Shown here piece by piece: positions 26,638 to 35,352 of a stretch of DNA of 64,000 nucleotides. The notes beneath the pieces were generated by a model. It was given only the letters and a program-made list of their open reading frames with translations, was not told where the DNA came from and did no database searches. The position numbers and the translations under genes were made by a program. Source of the DNA: JACPPO01 sp965262505 (GTDB taxonomy: Bacteria > Acidobacteriota > Vicinamibacteria > Vicinamibacterales > UBA2999); contig CBDHFM010000030.1 of NCBI GenBank assembly GCA_965262505.1, positions 3,410,001 through 3,474,000 of the forward strand, written 5' to 3'. The first letter of the stretch is position 1, and each line of letters begins with the position of its first letter.

Positions 26638-27135
26638 TCATCGCAAGGTCTCGTTGACCGAAACGCCGAACGACGGGTCAGTAGGGGAAAACAAAAAGAT
26701 CTCATGCCGCCCACATTGAATTGTTGTCGCAGTGCCTCCAGTGATCGGCTCGACTGAAACGGCGCACATACGTACCGATGGGGCAACGGCTCGGATCGCA
26801 TCGTTGAGTGTCGTCGCCAAGTCTTTGGCAGTCTGATTGTCAGGCCTAGGCCACCACGAGGCGCTAGCGAAGGCGAGTCTGTTGTTCGTGAAAGAGATAT
26901 TGCCAACCATAGAAAATGGTGGTCCACCTCTTCGCATCACGCTCCAGCCCGCACGCGGATCGTAGTTCACGTCATAAACGCTAGCGAGCTTCTCTAGGGC
27001 CTCTTCCTGCGGCATTCCAAGCGTCAGCTCAATGCCGCCGATCTGAATACGGTCGTCTGATTCTTGTTCTTGGGCCTGAAGAGGCATTGCGAACGTCAAA
27101 AACAGCAGCGGGAATAGCCGGGCAGTCCTCGTCAT
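26638..27135 (-). CDS. Secreted protein of unknown function (165 aa)
   Basis: The start at 27135 has GAGAGG five bases upstream. MTRTARLFPLLFLTFAMPLQ AQ is a signal peptide. The mature part starts EQESDDRIQIGGIELTLGMP QEEAL, resembling the SmpA/BamE-like 'gene product of low-complexity TLGM' periplasmic folds, though I cannot assign a family. Two Cys (RMCAVS, TIQCGR) could form a disulphide. It lies between the RepA gene and a small convergent gene. Confidence 0.6.
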   Translation of the reverse strand: MTRTARLFPLLFLTFAMPLQAQEQESDDRIQIGGIELTLGMPQEEALEKLASVYDVNYDPRAGWSVMRRGGPPFSMVGNISFTNNRLAFASASWWPRPDNQTAKDLATTLNDAIRAVAPSVRMCAVSVEPITGGTATTIQCGRHEIFLFSPTDPSFGVSVNETLR

Positions 27136-27193
27136 AATTCCTCTCACGTCGTCGGCGGCCCGCTACTGCTCGAGCCAGATACAAAGCGTAGGA

Positions 27194-28033
27194 TTATTCC
27201 ACGAGGCGCAGTTGCGACGGCGCGATGCGCGGCGGTGATGGCGAAAGAAACAACGCGCCCTTGACCGTCTTGTAGTTCAGGTCCGGCCACGCTCGCTGAA
27301 TCTTCTGCAGCTCGCGCAGACAATCCCGGCGAAAAGCTTGCTGAGCGACTTTACTCGCCGTCGCTGGGTCCGCGCCGAACTGCCGGTAAAGCTGCCGCCA
27401 TGTGAGTCGCAGCGGGCGCTTCAACGCGAACGTGCGGTAGGTGAGCCACAGGTAGAGGTCGAGGCCGAGCGGCGATCGCTTCATCGCGCGCAGGGTGTTC
27501 ATGTCGATCGGGATCGGGTGCGCGATGATCTCGTTGAAGAAGTCCTCGCCGAGCTCGATCTTGCTTTCCCATAACGAGCGAGCGTCCGGCTGTCGCGCGC
27601 TCCACCAGAACTCCGTGAGACGGGCAATCGGCGCGTTCATCGTGGCTTCCCCGCGCGCATCCTCGTAGATGAGCGAGACCGTGCATCCAAACAGCCGCCG
27701 CATCTGATTCCGAAGTCTGGTGTGCTTGTCGCCGCTGGTGCTGTAGATGCCCACCTTCCGCATGAACGCCGAGAGCGAATCGCCGAGGATGAGCTCTGGT
27801 GATTGCGTTCGTACCGCTTCGGTGCACACCCACGCCAGCAGCAGACGCGGCAGGGTGCCGTAGGGGAGTTTGTTACCGCCACCGGCCACCATGTAGAGCG
27901 TGTACGGCCCATTGACGCGCTTGAACTCGTGCCGGTTTTTTGGGTTGGTGCGCGGCAACGAGCACAGCGCGAGCAGCCGCGCCATGAAGCCCAAATCCGG
28001 GTCCGCGTAGCGCGCGGCAACGAGCTGCGTCAC
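27194..28033 (-). CDS. Plasmid replication initiator RepA-like protein (279 aa)
   Basis: This matches the RepA_C-type plasmid initiator layout: YMVAGGGNKLPYGTLPRLLL, LGDSLSAFMRKVG, LRNQMRRLFGCTVSL and then the winged-helix region SPLGLDLYLWLTYRTFALKR and LTWRQLYRQFGA. The C-terminal tail is LSPSPPRIAPSQLRLV E. It would bind origin DNA and start replication of a plasmid ancestor. GTG 28033 is the only start before an upstream stop, so the N-terminus may be shortened. Three tail-only remnants lie elsewhere in the element. Confidence 0.78.
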   Translation of the reverse strand: MTQLVAARYADPDLGFMARLLALCSLPRTNPKNRHEFKRVNGPYTLYMVAGGGNKLPYGTLPRLLLAWVCTEAVRTQSPELILGDSLSAFMRKVGIYSTSGDKHTRLRNQMRRLFGCTVSLIYEDARGEATMNAPIARLTEFWWSARQPDARSLWESKIELGEDFFNEIIAHPIPIDMNTLRAMKRSPLGLDLYLWLTYRTFALKRPLRLTWRQLYRQFGADPATASKVAQQAFRRDCLRELQKIQRAWPDLNYKTVKGALFLSPSPPRIAPSQLRLVE

Positions 28034-28205
28034 CTGGGTGAGTGCGTCCCCACGGCCTCGAAGTGGTTCCGCACATGTTAAGAGTTGTTAAGTCTGACTC
28101 TGGGCGGAAAGGTCGCGGTCCACGGCGATGAGCTGCTCGATCCAGATGGCCCGGCCTCCCGGAGTCCGCCACTCGCGGGCGACGCCCGCCCGCTCTGGTA
28201 TGAAC

Positions 28206-28469
28206 TCATTCCACACGTCGTCTCATGTTCGCGATGATGTCCACCGCTGGCTGGATGACCTGCGAAGCGTAGCTGCTCATGTTGAGCGCCCGCTGCTGAC
28301 TCGTCACCGCCACCGCCTGGTGGTACTGGGTGTCGAGCGTGATCGGCACAAGATTGTCCTGGATGCCTTCCGGGACGACCTTGGCGAGCACGGCGCGCAA
28401 CAGCTCCGGGTCTTCGAGCGCGGAGCTTGTCCGGGTGGTCGACCGCGCCTTCGCTGTGGGCTGTTGCAC
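28206..28469 (-). CDS. Hypothetical protein (87 aa)
   Basis: A GTG start lies within the 28463-28481 palindrome. The sequence is soluble and helical: ALEDPELLRAVLAKVVPEGI, then VPITLDTQYHQAVAVTSQQR. No domain is recognised. It follows the truncated gene at 28483 on the same strand. Confidence 0.4.
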   Translation of the reverse strand: MQQPTAKARSTTRTSSALEDPELLRAVLAKVVPEGIQDNLVPITLDTQYHQAVAVTSQQRALNMSSYASQVIQPAVDIIANMRRRVE

Positions 28470-28481
28470 GTCAACGTGCGG
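28463..28481. repeat. palindrome copy 2 of 5 (GTTGCACGTCAACGTGC)
   Basis: This is the same motif as at 7630, with one change in the centre. It overlaps the start of the hypothetical gene read leftwards from 28469. Confidence 0.6.
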
Positions 28482-28482
28482 A

Positions 28483-28785
28483 CTAGACGAGATCGGAGTT
28501 ACCGATCGTGTGCGGTCGCGACAGGAACGCCTTGCCCCTGGTGGTCGTAGTAACGGGCTTGGTGAGCACCTGCCACCCGTAGACCGTATCGGCTGCGGTG
28601 CCGGTCTGGACGGTCACCGCCGCGCCAGCGGCCGGGATCACAGGCAAGTCCACGCTGACAGCGGCCAACATGAACCCCGCACCTGCTGACGGCGCTTCGT
28701 ACTCCCCGCCCACGAAGGCGAAGTAGCGGTCGTCGTCCACGCGAGCGGTGCCCACGTTGATACCGAATCGCCCCTTGACCGGGTT
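28483..28785 (-). pseudogene. C-terminal part of an unknown gene cut by IS256 remnant
   Basis: The frame reads NPVKGRFGINVGTARVDDDR YFAFVGGEYEAP, then a hydrophobic beta-rich part and TIGNSDLV. Coding character stops where the IS256-type fragment begins on the other strand (28820). It may be a phage-structural-like protein, but this is not recognisable. Confidence 0.4.
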
Positions 28786-28819
28786 AGGGCTCGCGAGGGA
28801 CGGCGATGCCGGCAGCGTA

Positions 28820-29122
28820 CGCGAAGGCCTCGACGAGACCTTGACGGTGCGCACGCTGCACCTGTCGGCGCGGCTCCAGCGATCGCTCGCGACGACCAAC
28901 GCCGCCGAGAGTCTGCTGAGCCGTACCCGTCACGTCAAGCGGAATGTGAAGCGGTGGCGTGGCGGACAGATGATGCTGCGGTGGGTGGCGGCCGGTGTCC
29001 TCGAAGCCGTCAAGGGTTTCCGGCGCGTGAAGGGATGCGCTGACATGCCCCGTCTGGTGACGGTCCTTCGGGCGCGCGATCAACGGCTCGGCATCGGAGG
29101 CTCAGTAGCGAACGTCGCGTAG
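28820..29122 (+). pseudogene. IS256-family transposase C-terminal fragment
   Basis: The frame gives LATTNAAESLLSRTRHVKRN, then VKRWRGGQMMLRWVAAGVLE and GFRRVKGCADMP. This is the Glu-bearing C-terminal end of a Mutator-type transposase unlike the 408-residue one. An N-terminal fragment of a similar element lies at 40880-41032. Confidence 0.75.
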
Positions 29123-29148
29123 AATCTCACCCGAGCCGCCGCCGAGTT

Positions 29149-29421
29149 TCAACAGCGCACGGGACATCCCCTTGGCTGGGCGACCCCGTGGTTTGGGCGG
29201 TGCCATATCTCTAGGTTCCGGCGCGGGGTGGTGACAAGCACGAGAAGATGGCCCGCGATCCATCCCCCGACCGCCGAGTAGGCCGACGCCACGCCCCACA
29301 GGGCTCCGAAGACGATGGCGACCATTGCCGCTGTCGCACATACGTGCGGCAACGATGCTCCCGGCCGTGAAGCGACGGCCCCGAGGGCAGCGATCTGCGC
29401 AAGGAGCGCCAAGGAGCGCAT
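29149..29421 (-). CDS. Possible small membrane protein (90 aa)
   Basis: MRSLALLAQIAALGAVASRP is followed by a hydrophobic stretch (AAMVAIVFGALWGVASAYSA VGGWIAGHLLVLV). The C-terminus then looks like a frame accident. A second short frame overlaps (29102-29206, MAPPKPRGRPAKGMSRALLK). Either may be real; evidence is weak. Confidence 0.28.
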   Translation of the reverse strand: MRSLALLAQIAALGAVASRPGASLPHVCATAAMVAIVFGALWGVASAYSAVGGWIAGHLLVLVTTPRRNLEIWHRPNHGVAQPRGCPVRC

Positions 29422-29715
29422 CGCCGCCTGAAACAGCTCGTGGCCGAGATTGTCCTCGAAAACCGCCCGCGATGGCCCGCTCCTGGGCGCCCTCGCCTAT
29501 CGATCCGTTGAATCATGAAAAGGTTTAGGGGGTGTTAAGTATGAAGGTGGTTGCGCTCGCCAGTCACCGGGCCAATCTGGCCGCAGGATCGCCAGCTCGT
29601 CGCGGTCGCCCACGTCTAAGGCAGATCACGCCTACATTGACTCTCCCCCCCTCACTCCGCCTCCCCCGATCCGGCAGTAGGCTCTTAGGGCTCTTGGCTC
29701 TATAGAAGCTACCAG
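29422..29715. other. intergenic, no gene seen
   Basis: It contains GGTTTAGGGGGTGTTAAGT (about 29522), inverted relative to the string at 7684. Nothing else is recognisable. Confidence 0.4.
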
Positions 29716-30024
29716 CTAGTACCTTGCCGCAGTGGTTTTGATCGGTTGCAACGAGGGTAGTTCCTCTGCCGACAACAACAGCTTGATCGTCCGGGGTTGG
29801 CGTGGAACCCGACTGATCAGACCGCGCCGCTCAAGCTCGACGATCATGTGGTGGACGGCCGGGGGCGTGACCTGAAAGAACCGTTGGAAGTCCGCTTCGG
29901 CCGGTGGCGTTCGGTGAAGGAGCGTGTACGTGTAGAGGAAGGCTAGGTACTGGCCCTGCTTCTGGGTGAATCTCGGTGATGAACGGCTGGACACGGGATC
30001 GGGAAGGTGATCCAAGATGTCCAT
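29716..30024 (-). CDS. Winged-helix HTH protein of the IS630 element (102 aa)
   Basis: RFTQKQGQYLAFLYTYTLLH, then ADFQRFFQVTPPAVHHMIVE LERRGLISR shows a LexA-DNA-binding/MarR-like winged helix. The gene is divergent from the transposase and ends inside the left inverted repeat, so it is an integral IS passenger. It may repress the transposase promoter in the shared region around 30020. Confidence 0.7.
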   Translation of the reverse strand: MDILDHLPDPVSSRSSPRFTQKQGQYLAFLYTYTLLHRTPPAEADFQRFFQVTPPAVHHMIVELERRGLISRVPRQPRTIKLLLSAEELPSLQPIKTTAARY

Positions 30025-31156
30025 GCACAGACGCTATCGCATCACGCTGACCTACGATGAACAGCCACAGCTTCAGGCGCTTGTGAGCGGCGGCCAGGGG
30101 GCGGTTCGCAAGATCAAGCGGGCGCAGATTCTCCTCGCCGCGGACGCCACATCCCCCGACGAGATGATCGCGCTCAACGTTGGTGTCGGCACGTCGACCG
30201 TGTACCGGACCAAGCAACGCTTCGTCGAGGAAGGACTGGACCGAGCGCTCCGCGAAGTGCCCCGTCCCGGCGCGCCGCGCAAGCTCGGCGCCAGCGATGA
30301 AGCCCTCCTGGTCGCGGTCGCTTGCTCACATCCACCCTCCGGGCGTGCGCGATGGACACTGGATCTCCTGGCCCGCGAGATGGTGCGACTCACCTCGCAC
30401 GAGGCCCTGTCGGGCGACACGGTGGGTCGCCGGCTTGCCGAGATGGCGCTGAAGCCGTGGCAGGAGAAGATGTGGTGCATTCCGACGGTCAACGCCGAGT
30501 ACGTGGCGCGAATGGAAGACGTCCTCGATCTCTACGCCGAGCCGCCGGATCCGCGGCGACCGGTCGTCGGCTTCGATGAAACACCCCGGCAACTGATCGG
30601 CGAAGCGCGTGTCCCGATTCGGGCCAAGCCCGGGAAGCCCAGACGAGTCGACTACGAGTACGTGCGCAACGGCACGGCGAATGTCTTCATGTTCGTAGAC
30701 GTGAATCGCCCCTGGCGACATGCCAAGGTCACCGACCAACGCACGTGCGTCGACTTCGCAGAGTGCATGCGCGATCTCGTCGATGAGCACTACCCGGAGG
30801 CCGAACGGATCCGTGTGGTACTCGACAATCTTTCGGCACATTCAGCGGCAGCGCTCTACCACGCCTTCGATCCCGCCGAGGCACGACGGATGCTCCGTCG
30901 GCTCGAGTTTCACTTCACGCCGAAACACGCCAGCTGGCTCAACATGGTCGAGATCGAAATCGGCGTGATGGTCAAGCAGTGCCTCGATCGTCGGATCCCT
31001 GCCAAGGCGATCCTCATCAAGGAGATCGCGGCATGGGAGCAACGGCGCAATGACGAGAAGGCGCGCATCCACTGGATGTTTACAGTCGACCGTGCTCGCG
31101 AAAAGCTCGGCCGTGTGTATCCGCAACCCGCTGGTCGGGCCAAAGCCGCCGCGTGA
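30017..31156 (+). CDS. IS630-family transposase (379 aa)
   Basis: The HTH N-terminus (RAQILLAADATSPDEMIA, VGTSTVYRTKQRFVEEGL) is followed by a DDE core: first Asp in VVGFDETPRQ, second in VVLDNLSAHSA, third acidic residue in LNMVEIEIGVM. It is full length with no interruption and probably active. Confidence 0.9.
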   Translation: MSMHRRYRITLTYDEQPQLQALVSGGQGAVRKIKRAQILLAADATSPDEMIALNVGVGTSTVYRTKQRFVEEGLDRALREVPRPGAPRKLGASDEALLVAVACSHPPSGRARWTLDLLAREMVRLTSHEALSGDTVGRRLAEMALKPWQEKMWCIPTVNAEYVARMEDVLDLYAEPPDPRRPVVGFDETPRQLIGEARVPIRAKPGKPRRVDYEYVRNGTANVFMFVDVNRPWRHAKVTDQRTCVDFAECMRDLVDEHYPEAERIRVVLDNLSAHSAAALYHAFDPAEARRMLRRLEFHFTPKHASWLNMVEIEIGVMVKQCLDRRIPAKAILIKEIAAWEQRRNDEKARIHWMFTVDRAREKLGRVYPQPAGRAKAAA

Positions 31157-31199
31157 ACCGGTCAGATCCACTGCGGCGAGGTACTAGTACGTACAACAA

Positions 31200-31236
31200 A
31201 AGAGCCTGTCCACAAAAGTGGGCAACAGGCTCCCGA
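31200..31236 (-). terminator. Intrinsic terminator-like hairpin
   Basis: On the minus strand GAGCCTGTTGCCCAC and GTGGACAGGCTC form a bulged stem with a TTTT loop, followed by TTTTGTTG. It may end transcription entering the IS630 element from the right. Confidence 0.5.
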
Positions 31237-31655
31237 TGTCGTTCTGCCGTATTCGGTACGAGTCTGGATACGAGTGGTGAACGTCCGACGCGAGTCTCTG
31301 TGCGCTTGTAACCGCCGACAGTTCTTGCCGGAAGTCCCCACTAACCTTTGCGGCCGTCATTCCTGACGAACTGCTTCCATCACACACAGCGACCCCCTCG
31401 CCCGCGCCCCTACACGATAGGGCAAATGCGAGATCCCGAACTCACGATGAGCCGGGTGCGAAATATCCAGTGCGTTGAATGTGGAGCCGCCGTGGCGATC
31501 TCCATCATCGCTGCGCTGGTGCTGGCCGAGTGAGCGAGTGGCTCGCTCAGTCTTGTCGATTATATACCAGGCAGCCCTACCGATGTCGTACTCGCGTGCC
31601 GCTACTGAGACGCCACGCCGCACACGCCGATGCCGCCCGCGTCCTGGGAACACTC

Positions 31656-31675
31656 GTTGCACGTCGACGTGCGAC
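31656..31675. repeat. palindrome copy 3 of 5
   Basis: GTTGCACGTCGACGTGCGAC, one mismatch from the perfect palindrome at 7630. Confidence 0.65.
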
Positions 31676-31853
31676 ATCACGCGGCTCTCAGCGAGGCCAG
31701 ACCGGCCCGTGAGCCGCTAGCCGCCCCTATGAGCCACTACCGATCCCGCCCGTGCCCGTGCCCGTGCCCTAGTCGGAGTTCGCCCCGCACACGGCACCCT
31801 CGCGCCCGTGTGAACCGCAGGATCGCGGCCCCGCGCCCAGTCAGCCCCCCGCG

Positions 31854-31873
31854 CTTGCACGTCAACGTGCGAG
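31854..31873. repeat. palindrome copy 4 of 5
   Basis: CTTGCACGTCAACGTGCGAG, 198 bp after copy 3 in the same gene-free stretch. Confidence 0.6.
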
Positions 31874-32520
31874 GCCACCCTGCGGCCATCGACACCATGC
31901 GCGCGCGCATCGTCAAAGCGGCCGAGGCGTGGGATGCACTGGCGACCCATGCCGCCAAGCAAGCCGGGGAGTGTCGCCACGGCGCAGAGCTGGCCGACCG
32001 CACCCGCCGCTGATGGGCGCACTCAGTGTGATTTATATGGTGTGCAGTACCCGGCCCGGTCGCTTGCCGCCGGTTGGGTCCGGTTTGCCAGCCAGGCGCC
32101 AGCCCGCTTCGCTCCCGAGCTGTCACAGGCCCGGCAGGACCGGCCCTTTGGCCGCACGTCCGGGCCGCGAAGGCTATCCGGAGCTGTTTTTGGCTGATGG
32201 TGGAGGTACTCTCCACCATATTTCGGAGTAATACTTAGTAAAATAGGCAGTCGGCACTCTACGTATACAAGCCCGCCAACGATTTTTCAGGCTGTTCCCC
32301 CCGTTTTCAGCCGTGAGGCGAGGCTCGCCATTCTCGCCACGCACGGCGTCCTCGTGGCGCGTGTGCCGTTGCATCCACGTCCGTCCGCGTGCCGCCGGAT
32401 GCGCCCGCACCGGTTTGTGTGCCAGCTCGCTCCGCTCCATGGCTGGCACAGTCCCGGCCGACGCGGGCGCGGCCCTCTGGCCGCACGTCCGTCCGACTCC
32501 CCGGCGGTGCCGGGCCGCTG

Positions 32521-32597
32521 GTGTCCTGCAGTACTATTCCCAAGCCGCGGTGGCCTGAGTCAACGAATTCGGTCTCCGACGTTCCCGGTACGGTTCA
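32521..32597 (+). pseudogene. IS3-family 3' end remnant
   Basis: The codons QYYSQAAVA and TGA, then TCAACGAATTCGGTCTCCGA, match the end of the IS3-type fragment at 49090-49160 (QYYAQAAVA, TCAACAAATTCGGTCTCCGA). Only the terminus of this element survives here. Confidence 0.6.
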
Positions 32598-32830
32598 GTG
32601 CTGCGTCTGCTGCGCGGAGAGGATCTCGAGTCCGTGTCGCGGGAACTGGGGGTCACGGCGGCGCGGGCCTCGCAGTGGCGTGATCAGTTTCTGGTCGCGG
32701 GCCAGGCGGGGCTGAAGAGTCGTGCGACGGAGGCCGTGGACGAAGACAGCCGTCGGCTGCAGGCCAAGGTCGGCGAACTGCTGATGGAGAACGAGTTGCT
32801 CTACGCGAAAGTGGACCAGCTGGAACTGCT
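32598..32830 (+). pseudogene. IS3-family OrfA fragment
   Basis: LRLLRGEDLESVSRELGVTA to LLMENELLYAKVDQLE repeats the OrfA of the complete IS3 element at 35483-36850 almost exactly. It starts and ends abruptly: its basic N-terminus is replaced by the other IS3 end, and after DQLE unrelated codons follow. Confidence 0.75.
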
Positions 32831-32880
32831 TTCCGCTTACCAGACGGGTTTGTTACCATAGGCGACGTCGCCCTCCACCC

Positions 32881-34392
32881 ATGTTCGATTCATTCGCCAT
32901 GCTCATCCCGTTGAAGATGCGCTGGATATTGACCTGCGTGGCCGCCGTTGTCCTGCTCGCGGTCACGCCAGCCGGCGCCCAGGACGACGAAGCGACACGG
33001 CACGCGGCTGAACAGGGTGACGCCGACGCCCAGTACAACCTCGGGGTCATGTACCGCGACGGTGAGGGCGTGCTGCAGGACTACGCGGAAGCCGTCCGGT
33101 GGTTCCGCCTAGCCGCCGAGCAGGGCCACGCCACCGCCCAAAACAACCTCGGGGTCAGGTACGCCACCGGTGAGGGCGTGCCGGAGGATCAGGCGGAAGC
33201 CGTCCGGTGGTACCGCCTGGCCGCCGAGCAGGGCCACGCCACCGCCCAGACCAACCTCGGGGTTATGTACGGCACCGGTGACGGTGTGCCGCAGGACGAT
33301 GCTGAAGCCGTCCGGTGGTACCGCCTGGCCGCCGAGCAGGGCCACGCCACTGCCCAGACCAACCTTGGGACCATGTGCGCCACCGGTCGGGGCGTGCCGC
33401 AGGACGATGCTGAAGCCGTCCGGTGGTACCGCCTGGCCGCCGAGCAGGGCCACGCCACTGCCCAGACCAACCTTGGGACCATGTGCGCCACCGGTCGGGG
33501 CGTGCCGCAGGACGATGCTGAAGCCGTCCGGTGGTTCCGCCTGGCCGCCGAGCAGGGCCACGCCACCGCCCAGACCAGCCTTGGGGCCATGTACGGCACC
33601 GGTCGGGGCGTGCCGCAGGACGACGTTACCGCACACATGTGGTTCAACCTTGCCGCCGCGACCGGCCACGAGAATGCTCGCACGGCCCGCGAGCGTGTCG
33701 CTGCCCGCATGACGCGCGAACAGCTCGCCGAGGCGCAAGCGCTGGCACGGGCGTGGCGGTCTATCACCTCAAGGTCGGCTTCGGTTCCCGCCCCGGTGGG
33801 CAGTCCGCCAGCCGGCGCCCAGGATTTCGAAGCGACACGGCACGCGGCTGAACAGGGTGACGCCGACGCCCAGTACAATCTCGGGATCATGTACGGCGCC
33901 GGTGAGGGCGTGCTGCAGGACTACGCGGAAGCCGTCCGGTGGTTCCGCCTAGCCGCCGAGCAGAGTAACGCCAACGCCCAGCACAACCTCGGGGTCCTGT
34001 ACCGCGACGGGGAGGGCGTGCTGCAGGACTACGCGGAAGCCGTCCGGTGGTTCCGCCTAGCCGCCGAGCAGGGCCACGCCAACGCCCAAAACAACCTCGG
34101 GGGCCTGTACGACGCCGGTCAGGGCGTGCCGCCGGACGCCGCGGAAGCCGTCCGGTGGTACCGCCTGGCCGCCGAGCAGGGCTACGCCAGCGCCCAGTAC
34201 AACCTCGGGGCCATGTACGCCACCGGTGAGGGCGTGCCGCCGGACGACGTTACCGCACACATGTGGTTCAACCTTGCCGCCGCGACCGGCCACGAGAATG
34301 CTCGCACGGCTCGCGAGCGTGTCGCTGCCCGCATGACGCGCGAACAGCTCGCCGAGGCACAAGCGCTGGCACGGGACTGGGCGAATCGATAG
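32881..34392 (+). CDS. Secreted Sel1-repeat protein (503 aa)
   Basis: A signal peptide (MRWILTCVAAVVLLAVTPAG, from the Met at 32917; ATG 32881 is the longest start and 32917 is a realistic alternative) precedes ten 36-residue Sel1 repeats of the type AQYNLGVMYRDGEGV...AVRWFRLAAEQG. They are arranged as six plus four, with each block closed by the same cap (ENARTARERVAARMTREQLA). The two halves are therefore an internal duplication. Sel1 solenoids mediate protein contacts. It carries near-identical 108-bp DNA repeats (especially 33230-33550). Confidence 0.88.
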   Translation: MFDSFAMLIPLKMRWILTCVAAVVLLAVTPAGAQDDEATRHAAEQGDADAQYNLGVMYRDGEGVLQDYAEAVRWFRLAAEQGHATAQNNLGVRYATGEGVPEDQAEAVRWYRLAAEQGHATAQTNLGVMYGTGDGVPQDDAEAVRWYRLAAEQGHATAQTNLGTMCATGRGVPQDDAEAVRWYRLAAEQGHATAQTNLGTMCATGRGVPQDDAEAVRWFRLAAEQGHATAQTSLGAMYGTGRGVPQDDVTAHMWFNLAAATGHENARTARERVAARMTREQLAEAQALARAWRSITSRSASVPAPVGSPPAGAQDFEATRHAAEQGDADAQYNLGIMYGAGEGVLQDYAEAVRWFRLAAEQSNANAQHNLGVLYRDGEGVLQDYAEAVRWFRLAAEQGHANAQNNLGGLYDAGQGVPPDAAEAVRWYRLAAEQGYASAQYNLGAMYATGEGVPPDDVTAHMWFNLAAATGHENARTARERVAARMTREQLAEAQALARDWANR

Positions 34393-34495
34393 CCTTACGC
34401 CTGTTGCAACTCGCCGTGGCCGCCACGCTATAAATCGAGTTCTGCCTGTGATCCGAGGCGCACCAGGTTCGGCTTCACGTGGCAGCCACGGTGAT

Positions 34496-34543
34496 CTACC
34501 CACTCGCTGACGCCTTCGAGACGCGGGCGTAGCCGATCAGCAT
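34496..34543 (-). pseudogene. Serine-resolvase start fragment (MLIGYARVSKAS)
   Basis: Read leftwards from the palindrome D edge, the codons MLIGYARVSKASASG end in TAG. This is the first ten codons of a Tn3/Hin-type serine recombinase, including the catalytic Ser in YARVS, then foreign sequence. Confidence 0.6.
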
Positions 34544-34571
34544 GTATCGCAAACGGTCGTTTGCGACAGAC
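34542..34571 (-). repeat. 30-bp resolvase-associated palindrome D
   Basis: On the plus strand ATGTATCGCAAACG GTC GTTTGCGACAGAC. It is inverted relative to copies A-C. The start codon of the resolvase fragment overlaps its end. Confidence 0.75.
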
Positions 34572-34605
34572 CGGGACCCATGCAGCGTTGGCGGGCTCAC
34601 GCCGC

Positions 34606-34690
34606 CGGCTCGTTACCACTCGTGTACCACGAGCAGTGAGGAGCCGCCGCTCTCAAATATCAACAGTCAGTTGGATATCCCTGTGATCGG
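34606..34690. repeat. End remnant of an IS256-type element (shared with 41066-41145)
   Basis: ACCACTCGTGTACCACGAGC AGTGAGGAGCCGCCGC and CAACAGTCAGTTGGATATCC match the end next to the transposase fragment at 40880-41032. The hairpin CTCGTGTACCACGAG is included. No coding part remains here. Confidence 0.6.
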
Positions 34691-34759
34691 AGACAGCTCG
34701 GCGAACTTCCGCTCATCCTCGTAAGTTGAAAGACTGAAAACGGCTGTCCGTCGGTGTCC

Positions 34760-34978
34760 TCAAGCGATGCGCACGTCGGTCTTTGGCCACGCACGCACCC
34801 TGAGCATACAGTTTCGGACGGCAGTCTTGCGCTCTTCCTGCTCGAGCCAGTGCAGGAGAGCCGTGTGGATGGCTTCGGGCCGGTCCATGCCGAGGTCGGA
34901 CGCGACCGCATCAAGGCGGCGGCGCAAATGAGCGCCCAGGAGAACCTCCACGGTGACAGTGTCTGGATGTCGTGGCAT
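34760..34978 (-). CDS. Possible ribbon-helix-helix DNA-binding protein (72 aa)
   Basis: MPRHPDTVTVEVLLGAHLRR RLDAVASDLGMDRPEAIHTA LLHWLEQEE shows the strand-helix-helix pattern of CopG/MetJ-type proteins. GAGGG lies upstream. It may be an orphan antitoxin. No toxin gene is adjacent. Confidence 0.5.
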   Translation of the reverse strand: MPRHPDTVTVEVLLGAHLRRRLDAVASDLGMDRPEAIHTALLHWLEQEERKTAVRNCMLRVRAWPKTDVRIA

Positions 34979-35190
34979 GTGGCAGCCCTCGCGGATGGCC
35001 CCACGATACACCCAGAGGTGGCTGTACCTCCACGGATGTATCGGATAGCCTGACGAGTGTGTTTTCGGCCGTGGGGAGCCTACACTCCAGTCGAACGACC
35101 GCCGGGGGCAGGGCCATCGCACAGGCTCGGCCCGCTCCGCGGCTTAGGAGAACGTGATCCTGAAGCGATCCTGTCCGAAAACCCCCGACG

Positions 35191-35265
35191 GCGCGGCTTG
35201 CTCAGCGCCCGCCGCCGTTCAGCGCGAGCAACTCGAGGAAACCTCGTCGTCGGAGATGTCCCCGC
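35191..35265 (-). pseudogene. Remnant of an MmeI-like enzyme C-terminus
   Basis: With one frame change, the minus strand reads GDISDDEV then LELLALNGGGR and a stop. The enzyme at 17623-20469 ends TDISDDDALAELLALNLANG R. Only about 20 codons remain. Confidence 0.4.
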
Positions 35266-35352
35266 GAACATCTCGTGAACAGACGGGGTTGCCACGCCCA
35301 GGGTGAGGACCGAAACGATCTTGAGGGCGGAGAAAGCATCACAGGCGAGGTG

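Larger units (their letters stand above)
29716..31187 (+). mobile_element. IS630-family element carrying an HTH gene
   Basis: The terminal inverted repeats CTAGTACCTTGCCGCAGTGG (29716-29735) and the complement of CCACTGCGGCGAGGTACTAG (31168-31187) differ at one position. TA dinucleotides lie at the edges, as expected for IS630. Two divergent genes fill the element: an HTH gene and the transposase. Their 5' ends overlap by 8 bp. Confidence 0.85.
31240..32520. other. long region without a recognisable gene
   Basis: Several open frames occur (for example 31630-32013 plus) but none has a domain or ribosome-binding site. It holds two copies of the 20-bp palindrome and GC-rich low-complexity stretches (CGTGCCCGTGCCCGTGCCC near 31752). 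Confidence 0.45.

Noticed and set aside
31630..32013. Possible gene between the two palindromes
   Set aside because: The frame is composed of low-complexity Pro/Arg codons and contains the palindromes themselves; no ribosome-binding site.
33180..33600. Regular ~108-bp repeats, considered as a CRISPR-like array
   Set aside because: The repeats have no spacers, stay in frame and encode Sel1 units; there are no cas genes.
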